The notes under the pieces were generated by a model. The model saw nothing but the letters and a program-made list of their open reading frames with translations. It was not told the origin of the DNA and did no database searches. A DNA stretch of 7,668 nucleotides, taken from assembly GCA_031255155.1 (NCBI GenBank), contig JAIRTB010000006.1, positions 1 through 7,668 on the forward strand, given 5' to 3'. Of this stretch, positions 1-4,887 are shown piece by piece (the stretch's first letter is position 1; the number at the start of each line of letters is the position of its first letter). The DNA is from Rickettsiales bacterium (GTDB lineage Bacteria; Pseudomonadota; Alphaproteobacteria; Rs-D84; CACZYB01). Made by a program: the position numbers and the translations under genes.

Positions 1-904
1 CGTCGAAGCCCCGCTCTAATATGCCGGTCAGGGTCAGAAAGCTCTCGCCCGACTTGCTCATCTTGCCGCCGTTTTCGTTCATGTGCTCCATGTGGACCCA
101 ATAGTTGCACCACTTGTGCCCGAGGACGGGCTCGCTCTGGGCGATCTCGTTCGTGTGGTGCACCTTGATGTGGTCGACGCCGCCGGTGTGGATGTCCAGA
201 TGCTCGCCAAGCTTGGCTATCGCCATGGCCGAGCATTCTATGTGCCACCCGGGGAATCCCGCGCCCCAGGGGCTGTCCCACTCCATCTGGCGCCTGGCCC
301 CGCGCGGCGAGAATTTCCAAAGGGCGAAGTCCGCCGGGTTGCGCTTGAACGGGTTGTCCCCGATTCGCGCGCCGCCGCGCAGGCTGGCTATGTCCTGTCC
401 GCCAAGGGCGCCGTATGAGGGGAATTTCGAGGTGTCGTAATATATCCCGTCCCCCTCTATGGCATAGGCGTATCCAAGGGATTCCAGTTTTTTGACAAGG
501 TCGGTCTGCTCCGCGATAAAGTCCGAAGCCTTGGTGTATTCCGACGGGGGCAGGATGTTCAGGGCGAGGGAATCGCGTATGAAGGCGTCGGTGTAATAGG
601 CGGCGATGTCCCATACGGACTTGCCCTCGCGCGCGCTGCCTTTTTCCATTTTGTCCTCGCCGGTGTCCTCGTCGCTGGTCAGGTGGCCGACATCGGTTAT
701 GTTCATTATGTGCTTTACTTCAAAGCCGTTCGCGGCCAGGGTCCGCTTCAATATGTCGGCGCTGATATAGGTGCGCATGTTGCCTATGTGCGCGAAGTGA
801 TAGACCGTCGGCCCGCACGAGTACATTCCGGCGAAGCCCGGCTGGTTGGGGCGGAATGCCTCGATTTTGCGCGATAGGGTGTTGAATAGTCTAAGGGTGC
901 TCAT
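1..904 (-). CDS. cysS: Cysteinyl-tRNA synthetase, N-terminal 301 codons (3' end outside window)
   Basis: Class I aminoacyl-tRNA synthetase that charges tRNA-Cys with cysteine in the cytoplasm. The translation starts MSTLRLFNTLSRKIEAF and shows the family landmarks in order: CGPTVY with the first zinc-ligand cysteine at residue 30, the HIGH-type signature HIGN at 39-42, GWHIECSAMA with a second zinc-ligand cysteine at 224, the histidine-rich GGVDHIKVHHTNEIAQSE, and the ATP-binding KMSKS loop at 281-285. The frame runs off the left edge just after KMSKS, so the helical-bundle and anticodon-binding parts are not visible. The ATG at 904 is chosen because an AAGGAAA ribosome-binding site sits just before it and the N-terminus fits the family. 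Residues after NITDV read GHLTSDEDTGEDKMEKG, where many bacterial enzymes have NITDIDDK. This recalls the divergent CysS subgroup I associate with candidate-phyla and some other bacteria (recall, not searched). The identification itself is secure. Confidence 0.97.
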   Translation of the reverse strand, partial: MSTLRLFNTLSRKIEAFRPNQPGFAGMYSCGPTVYHFAHIGNMRTYISADILKRTLAANGFEVKHIMNITDVGHLTSDEDTGEDKMEKGSAREGKSVWDIAAYYTDAFIRDSLALNILPPSEYTKASDFIAEQTDLVKKLESLGYAYAIEGDGIYYDTSKFPSYGALGGQDIASLRGGARIGDNPFKRNPADFALWKFSPRGARRQMEWDSPWGAGFPGWHIECSAMAIAKLGEHLDIHTGGVDHIKVHHTNEIAQSEPVLGHKWCNYWVHMEHMNENGGKMSKSGESFLTLTGILERGFD

Positions 905-911
905 GCCGTTT

Positions 912-923
912 CCTTTGCAAAGG
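912..923. repeat. Perfect 12-bp palindrome in the cysS promoter/leader
   Basis: CCTTTGCAAAGG is its own reverse complement. It covers the predicted cysS transcription start and the first bases of the ribosome-binding site (AAGGAAA). It could be an operator, or a hairpin that affects translation, or chance. No regulator is visible nearby. Confidence 0.45.
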
Positions 924-924
924 C

Positions 925-953
925 ATGCTATTCCCCCGCCGCCGGGTTTTCAA
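925..953 (-). promoter_or_regulatory. Sigma70-type promoter of cysS
   Basis: Read on the minus strand, TTGAAA (948-953) is followed by a 17-nt spacer and TAGCAT (925-930). The predicted start of transcription is near 918, giving a very short leader of about 14 nt before the cysS ATG at 904. Spacing is ideal and the elements match the consensus 5/6 and 4/6. Activity is inferred. Confidence 0.6.
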
Positions 954-1089
954 GGAAAATATTTGGGCGGGCGCTGAGAATGTTTTCGATAGGGTTGCCT
1001 TGCGTGTAGACAAAGAAGGGCGTGATATTTCCAAGGCCGGTATAATCCGCCCGTGCGCCAAGGGGGAATTTTTTCCATTAAAAAAATCC

Positions 1090-1117
1090 TTGCAATATGC
1101 GATTGAAATGATAGAAT
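1090..1117 (+). promoter_or_regulatory. Sigma70-type promoter with A/T-rich UP-like element, for the DUF2934/H1-like gene
   Basis: TTGCAA (1090-1095), a 16-nt spacer, then TAGAAT (1112-1117). Directly upstream, 1067-1087 is a run of T followed by a run of A (AATTTTTT ... AAAAAAAT), placed where a sigma70 UP element would sit. Transcription would start near 1124, leaving a ~28-nt leader with a strong AAGGAG ribosome-binding site at 1138-1143, 8 nt before the ATG at 1152. Confidence 0.6.
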
Positions 1118-1151
1118 AATGCTCGTGTTTTTCACATAAGGAGAGAAAAAG

Positions 1152-1964
1152 ATGTCATCTAAACAGGAACATATCCAAACCGCGGCGTATTATATATGGC
1201 TGAACCGCGGCTGTCCCGAGGGCGCGGACCTTGCCATCTGGGACGAGGCGGTCAAGCTTTATAACCTTACCCATATGCCGATAGTTGTGAAAAAGGCCGA
1301 CCTGCCCGCTATAAACGCCGTGTTGAAAAAGGCGGCTTTCTCCGCCGTCGCGCCCCTGCGTCCCGCCGCAAGCAAGCCGGTTGCCAAGGTTGCGAGCAAG
1401 CCGGTCGCGAAAAAACCCGCCGCAAGCAAGCCTTCGCCGGCCAAGCCCGCCGCCAAGAAATCGGTTGCAAGCAAGCCTGTCGCCGCAAAGAAGCCCGCCC
1501 CGGCGAGCAAGCCGGTCGCCAAGGTTGCGAGCAAGCCTGTCGCGAAAAAACCCGCTCCGAAAAAGGCGTCCGCGAAAAAACCCGCCGTGTCGGGCAAATC
1601 TTCGCCCGCCAAGCCGTCCATTGCAAAACCCGTTGCCGGCAAGCCGGTTGCCAAGGTCGCGAACAAGCCGGTCGCGGTGAAAAAACCCGCTCCGAAAAAG
1701 GCTCCCGCCAAAAAGGCTCCCGCGAAAAAGCCCGCGGCCAAGAAAGCCGCCGCCGCGCCCAAGTCCGCCCCGGCGGGCAAGCCGTCTTTGCCCGCGCCCT
1801 CGGTTGCGAAAAAGCCGCTTGTCCCCGCTATGAAAAAGCCGGAGCGGGTCGCCGTGGGCAATCCCCGCATTGTCGTGTCCAAAGAGCTTGCCGGCCCGGT
1901 GCGTCCCGCGTTGCCCGCCACGCCCAAGACAAAGATAAAGATAGTCGTCGGAGCCAAGCGCTAG
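1152..1964 (+). CDS. DUF2934-like N-terminus fused to a histone H1-like Lys/Ala/Pro-rich tail; possible nucleoid protein
   Basis: 270 aa. Residues ~6-40 (HIQTAAYYIWLNRGCPEG then DLAIWDEAVKLYN) match the pattern I know for DUF2934, a short domain of unknown function with A-Y-x-x-W, R-G-x-P-x-G and a following W-x-x-A. From ~residue 72 to ~215 the protein is almost entirely Lys, Ala, Pro, Ser and Val in units such as KPVAKVASKPVAKKPA and APAKKAPAKKPAAKK, like the tails of eukaryotic H1, AlgP and HctB-type bacterial proteins. The last ~55 residues are less repetitive but still basic (ending KTKIKIVVGAKR). No signal peptide or membrane segment is seen, so a cytoplasmic, nucleic-acid-binding role is inferred from the charge. 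The start is set by the strong AAGGAG site. It is a single gene with its own promoter; I see no terminator after it, and the frame stays open past the TAG. The long minus-strand frame over the tail is a compositional shadow. Confidence 0.85.
   Translation: MSSKQEHIQTAAYYIWLNRGCPEGADLAIWDEAVKLYNLTHMPIVVKKADLPAINAVLKKAAFSAVAPLRPAASKPVAKVASKPVAKKPAASKPSPAKPAAKKSVASKPVAAKKPAPASKPVAKVASKPVAKKPAPKKASAKKPAVSGKSSPAKPSIAKPVAGKPVAKVANKPVAVKKPAPKKAPAKKAPAKKPAAKKAAAAPKSAPAGKPSLPAPSVAKKPLVPAMKKPERVAVGNPRIVVSKELAGPVRPALPATPKTKIKIVVGAKR
1371..1705 (+). repeat. ~50-bp in-gene repeats coding the basic tail
   Basis: The 50-bp segments 1371-1420 and 1506-1555 differ at only two positions by eye, and both encode SKPVAKVASKPVAKKP. 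A third, more diverged copy begins about 1638 with an inserted valine codon (KPVAKVANKPVAVKKP). After copies two and three the similarity continues into APKKAxAKK-coding sequence. The tail therefore grew by DNA-level duplication and is likely to vary in length between strains (inference). Confidence 0.8.
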
Positions 1965-2151
1965 GCCTCATCCGCGGACAATGCGGCCAGCTCGCCCCGC
2001 CCGTGCGGTCATGGCCGTCGGTCTATGGGCTTTCCAAGGTCGGCCGGACAGTCGGTCGCCCGCGAAGCAAAGGTAAAGATAAAGGCAAAGGCAGGGGCGG
2101 AGGCAAAAACCGGCAAGAGCGCGATAGCGCAAATCGGCGGCCTTTTTCATG
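1965..2151 (+). other. Intergenic stretch, open in frame with the upstream gene, with a lysine-rich residue
   Basis: No independent gene is supported here. The frame of the 1152-1964 gene stays open past its TAG as far as 2252. At about 2061-2121 it reads AREAKVKIKAKAGAEAKTGK, much like the upstream basic tail. It lacks its own start signal and runs into the bactofilin promoter, so it is best read as a leftover or read-through portion of the upstream tail. GCGC-GATA-GCGC at 2119-2130 is a minor hairpin with no clear T-run; I do not call a terminator. Confidence 0.4.
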
Positions 2152-2180
2152 TTGACACGCCGCCGCGCCGCCTATATAAT
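2152..2180 (+). promoter_or_regulatory. Perfect-consensus sigma70 promoter of the bactofilin gene
   Basis: TTGACA (2152-2157), exactly 17 nt, then TATAAT (2175-2180): both elements match consensus 6/6. Transcription should begin about 2187, giving a ~35-nt leader with AAGGGAG at 2207-2213, 8 nt before the ATG at 2222. Such a promoter suggests strong, probably constitutive expression, since no operator is obvious. Confidence 0.85.
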
Positions 2181-2221
2181 TTCCAACGGGCGGGTGTGAT
2201 CCGCGCAAGGGAGTTTTCGTT

Positions 2222-2656
2222 ATGGAAGCCAAGGATAAACAGGAAATCCTAAATAACTTGACCAAGTCCAAGCCGATATTCGCTTCGGTCAAGTCGCATA
2301 CGGTCATCCCAAAGGCGGACGGGCGCCAGCTGATCGTGGGCAAGAATATAAAGCTGAACGGCGCCATAGATGTGTGCGAAAGCTTGGTCGTCGAAGGGGC
2401 GTTGGAGGCGAATGTCGCGGGCTCGAAATACCTGGATGTGGTCTACGAGGGCAGTTTCAGCGGCAACGCCGAGGTCGAGGACGCGCACATAAGCGGGCTG
2501 TTCGACGGCAATCTGGTGGTCCGGGGCACTTTGTATGTCTATTCCACGGGCGAGGTCCGGGGCAAGATAAGCTATGCCAACCTGGTGGTGGAAAAGGGCG
2601 GCGTCCTGCGGGGCACCCTTCGCAATATAGAGCCGGCCAAGCCGCGCGCCGACTAG
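2222..2656 (+). CDS. Bactofilin (polymer-forming cytoskeletal protein)
   Basis: 144 aa, a usual length for the family. Bactofilins polymerise without nucleotide into filaments lying under the inner membrane, where they organise cell-wall enzymes, stalks, polarity proteins or DNA. A polar N-terminal arm (1-36) leads into the beta-helix domain at ~37-135, recognisable by QLIVGKNIKLNGAID, then CESLVVEGALEANV, then repeated short strands ending in glycine turns (GSFSGNAEVEDAHISGLFDG, GTLYVYSTGEVRGKISYANL, VVEKGGVLRGTLR). The C-terminal arm is short (EPAKPRAD), as in many bactofilins. The start has a good AAGGGAG site and a perfect promoter. There is no peptidase M23 gene beside it, a partner often seen with bactofilins, so its specific job cannot be told from context. 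Confidence 0.93.
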   Translation: MEAKDKQEILNNLTKSKPIFASVKSHTVIPKADGRQLIVGKNIKLNGAIDVCESLVVEGALEANVAGSKYLDVVYEGSFSGNAEVEDAHISGLFDGNLVVRGTLYVYSTGEVRGKISYANLVVEKGGVLRGTLRNIEPAKPRAD

Positions 2657-2853
2657 CCGGGATAGCTTTTGAGGTAAAGTCCTGCGGGTTATGGTAGATG
2701 GTTTTAGAATCTCCGGTAATAAATCGAAAACTCCGTAAAAATCCTGCGGCCAAAGGCTGGCGCGCGGCGGCGGCCTGCGCGTCGGCGGCCTGGGCGGCGG
2801 AAATTTTCCCGTGTTTCCCAGCGAAAAATGTCGCGCGGCAAGATTGCCCGTTG

Positions 2854-2882
2854 ATATCCGCCCGCCGGAATATCGCGGATAT
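2854..2882. repeat. 8-bp inverted repeat next to the lipoprotein -35 box
   Basis: ATATCCGC (2854-2861) and GCGGATAT (2875-2882) are perfect inverted copies separated by 13 bp, ending 7 bp before the TTGACA of the downstream promoter. The position suits an activator or repressor site for the lipoprotein gene. There is no strong T-run, so it is a poor terminator. The rest of 2657-2889 shows no gene, only a weak repeated TCCTGCGG at about 2680 and 2742. Confidence 0.4.
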
Positions 2883-2889
2883 TTATCGC

Positions 2890-2918
2890 TTGACAAACGA
2901 AATCTATTTGTCTATAAT
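2890..2918 (+). promoter_or_regulatory. Perfect-consensus sigma70 promoter of the lipoprotein gene
   Basis: TTGACA (2890-2895), 17 nt, TATAAT (2913-2918): a second 6/6 plus 6/6 promoter in this window. Predicted start of transcription about 2925, giving a ~50-nt leader. An AAAGGAAAG ribosome-binding site lies at 2959-2967 before the ATG at 2976. The intact promoter argues that the interrupted gene behind it was in use until recently. Confidence 0.85.
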
Positions 2919-2975
2919 GGAACAGACACCGATAAAGCCGATGCCCGTTCCGGCAAAGAAAGGAAAGTCCGTATC

Positions 2976-3944
2976 ATGAAACAAGCTGTTTTCGCCCTTT
3001 TGCTGTTGGCCGCCTGCTCGGGATCGTCCAACCGCTCCGCTTTGTTTATAGACAACCCAGCCGAGGGCCTTTCGCCTTCTCCGGCCGGGATCCAGCCGTT
3101 GGGCGTTACATTGGATTGGTTGAAGACAAAGACGGATTCCCCGCGCTATACATTGACAGGGAACGATTTCTAACTTGCCACGTCCGGAGCCCAGGTCGCG
3201 TTTTTGCGTAACGGCGGCGGCAAGCTTCAACCCTATGATCCCGAATGGCATAAATATGGCCGAGCCGATTATTACAAGGCGCATGTCGTGTTCGTCGGAG
3301 GCTATGTCGGCGCCGGCAGGCTTTCCTATGCCGATTTCGGCTATTGGCTGGAAGACACGAGTTTTTCCGGGGGCAGGCTGGGCGGTTCGATAGTACGCCT
3401 GTATAGCGATGTCAAGCCGTTCGTCGCCTATGACCTTGCGAATGTGATGGGACATAACGCGATAACCGCCGCGGGCACCAATTTCGAAGGCGTCGCGATG
3501 GGCGTGGCGATAGGCTCGGACCCGTTCCGCGGGCATGCCGATTCGATGTATAAAAAGGATCTTGTGGGGACGGCGTTCCTGACCGTCGATGTCAACGCGG
3601 ACGATCCGGTGCTGTCCGTCGACTTTACCTCCGCCGGATATTACAAGTTCACCTATGCCAACCAAAGCTCTATAAACAGCATCATGGGCATAGCCAGGGT
3701 CGAGGGCGCGTCGGGCATAGGCGAAAACTTCGCCCTTTCCACATGCTCGACCGCGTTGCAGTGCGAAAGGAACGCGAACGCCTCCTCCGGGAACACCGAT
3801 ATGTGGAGCGCCCAGGCGAAGTTGTTCGGCGTCGCCGCCCAGAACAATACATGGGAGGTTGTCGGAACATTCGGATATATGCAGCCGCACTATAACAGCC
3901 GCCGCGGCATGATGGGCGCGTTCGGCATGCGCTATAAGCCCTAG
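2976..3944 (+). pseudogene. Surface lipoprotein, TbpB-like C-terminal half, interrupted by an in-frame TAA
   Basis: The reading frame from 2976 to the TAG at 3944 would give 322 codons, but codon 66 is TAA (3171-3173). Upstream is MKQAVFALLLLAACSGSSN, a lipoprotein signal with lipobox LAAC, lipidated cysteine at 14 and serine at +2, the usual outer-membrane sorting signal. Downstream the same frame runs on for 256 sense codons. The C-terminal half (KKDLVGTAFLTVDVN at ~190-204, later AQAKLFGVAAQNNTWEVVGTF, and the end GMMGAFGMRYKP) resembles the barrel repeats of transferrin-binding-protein-B-like, Slam-dependent surface lipoproteins (GTA-LTVDF, FYG...EVxGTF, GAFGxKR). That assignment is by pattern and moderate. 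As read, only a 65-residue lipopeptide is made. A restart at TTG 3204 would lack any signal sequence. Possible causes are a recent nonsense mutation, a sequencing error, or read-through. The promoter and the rest of the frame are intact, which favours a recent or artefactual event. Confidence 0.7.
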
Positions 3945-4130
3945 GCCAAAGGCCCAAGGCCCGCCCGGACGCCGCCCGGTTTTTCAAAAAGCCCTAAGTT
4001 CGAGGTTGTTTGAACGATACCCGATTTTTCCCAAGCCCATAGGCCAAAGGCCCAAGGCCCGCCCGGACGATATCCGGTTTTTCCCAAGAATTCTAATTCC
4101 GAGGCCGCTCGAACGACACCCGGTTTTTCC
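3936..4130. repeat. Two tandem copies of a ~98-bp element at convergent gene ends
   Basis: Unit 1 is about 3936-4032 and unit 2 about 4033-4130. A 29-bp core is identical in both (3943-3971 and 4041-4069); the remainder is diverged but alignable with one or two single-base indels. Each unit also carries two related motifs of the form CCGGTTTTTC, giving four at 3975, 4020, 4073 and 4119. The core is rich in GGCC. Unit 1 supplies the TAG of the lipoprotein frame, and the end of unit 2 encodes the last ~12 residues and borders the stop of the facing deacetylase gene. It looks like a small dispersed intergenic repeat family that duplicated here (inference). Confidence 0.8.
4063..4082 (+). terminator. 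Rho-independent terminator for the lipoprotein gene
   Basis: CCGGA (4063-4067), loop CGATA, TCCGG (4073-4077), followed at once by five T. The stem is only 5 bp but all-matched and mostly GC. It lies in the second repeat unit; the equivalent place in unit 1 (stem CCGG/CCGG then TTTTT, ending ~3984) makes a weaker hairpin. It lies ~120 bp beyond the stop at 3944. No matching T-run serves the minus-strand gene. Confidence 0.5.
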
Positions 4131-4887
4131 AATTTTTTTGCATGGCGGAGCCAAGCTCGCGCAGACGGTCCGCGCCGTCCGTCGAGGGATGCAGGTTCAC
4201 CTCGACGGCGGCGAACCCGCGCGGCACGCGGATGATGCGGGCGTTCCGTCCCCAAATGCGCATGGTGTGGAGTATGGAATAGAAATAGGTCCGGCTTTTC
4301 GCCCCGCTGATAAGGTTGCAAAGGCCAAGCGCCGCCCATTTGGCAAGTCCTCCCCTCCTCAGGCAGGAAAGGAAATTCCCCGTGGCCGCCAATGTGTGCC
4401 CAAGCGATTCGTTGACCACGCGCACGCGGGGTATTTTGTATGACAGGGCAAGTTTTTCCACTGTGGCGAACAGGGCCGGAATGTGGTGTATGTGCCGGTG
4501 CGAGTCTATGTGGGAAACGCGGACCCCGTGCGATTCCATAAATTCGATCTGGGCGCGGAACTCCCGCTCGGCCTGCTCGCAAAGCGCCCTCCGCTTGCAA
4601 AGGGATAGCAGCCATAGGGACAGGAATCCGCGGTTGAACGCGCCGTCCTTGCCGGTCAGCAGGCGCGCTCCGTTCGACAAAGGCCGTCCGTCCGTCAGGT
4701 TCAGGTGGACGCCCAGGGCAAGTTCCGGCAGGCGCGTCGCCTCGGCGATGGCCTCTTCGGCGAAGTCCATGTTGGCCATGACGCTTGCGCTGGAAAGCCC
4801 GCCGTGCATGGCGGCGCGGAAAATGGCGTCGTTGGTTTCCCGGCGTGCGCCAAGGTCGTCCGCGTTGACGAGTATTTCATTGCGCAT
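4093..4887 (-). CDS. ChbG/YdjC-family (HpnK-like) sugar deacetylase
   Basis: 264 aa. Members of this family (PF04794) are metal-dependent deacetylases acting on N-acetylated sugars, including chitooligosaccharides and glycolipid-type substrates. The metal-site landmarks are visible: NADDLG (8-13; Asp11), GVHLNLT with His61, SHIDSHRHIHH (125-135) holding the H-x-x-x-H pair, and EVNLHPS with His233. No signal peptide, so cytoplasmic. The ATG at 4887 is chosen because MRNEILVNADDLG is the normal family start; an upstream in-frame ATG would add ~20 unrelated residues. The start lies inside the preceding glycosyltransferase gene (11-bp overlap, ATGCGCAATGA), and its own Shine-Dalgarno is weak, which fits translational coupling. 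Together with that glycosyltransferase it probably deacetylates a sugar placed on a polyprenyl carrier or envelope lipid (inference). The C-terminus (KNWKNRVSFERPRN) is partly encoded by the neighbouring intergenic repeat, so it may be a replaced or extended tail. Confidence 0.9.
   Translation of the reverse strand: MRNEILVNADDLGARRETNDAIFRAAMHGGLSSASVMANMDFAEEAIAEATRLPELALGVHLNLTDGRPLSNGARLLTGKDGAFNRGFLSLWLLSLCKRRALCEQAEREFRAQIEFMESHGVRVSHIDSHRHIHHIPALFATVEKLALSYKIPRVRVVNESLGHTLAATGNFLSCLRRGGLAKWAALGLCNLISGAKSRTYFYSILHTMRIWGRNARIIRVPRGFAAVEVNLHPSTDGADRLRELGSAMQKNWKNRVSFERPRN

Noticed and set aside
83..440. Two plus-strand 111-codon frames at the left edge
   Set aside because: Both lie opposite the clear cysS coding sequence and have no domain or start signal.
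1041..1046. TATAAT on the plus strand between cysS and the H1-like gene, as a promoter for a small RNA
   Set aside because: No acceptable -35 at 15-19 nt and no hairpin with T-run downstream.
1259..1957. Long minus-strand frame (232 codons) rich in Gly/Ala/Phe/Leu opposite the basic tail
   Set aside because: It is the reverse-complement shadow of a Lys/Ala/Pro repeat region, with no ribosome-binding site or family pattern.
2917..2979. Small frame MEQTPIKPMPVPAKKGKSVS ending ATGA at the lipoprotein start, as a possible coupled leader peptide
   Set aside because: Its first ATG lies in the -10 box and would not be transcribed. A shorter start at 2941 has no ribosome-binding site of its own. 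Chance overlap is more likely.
2904..3890. 328-codon minus-strand frame across the lipoprotein gene
   Set aside because: Low-quality composition, no start signal, no recognisable domain. The plus strand has signal peptide, promoter and ribosome-binding site. It is a shadow frame.
3936..4130. Two-unit CRISPR-like array
   Set aside because: The units adjoin directly without unique spacers, only two copies exist, and there are no cas genes. It is a tandem duplication.
3941..4615. 224-codon minus-strand frame over the deacetylase and repeat region with internally repetitive EKPG/GxxRAG segments
   Set aside because: The repetition is just the 98-bp DNA repeat read in another frame. The deacetylase frame has all the catalytic motifs.
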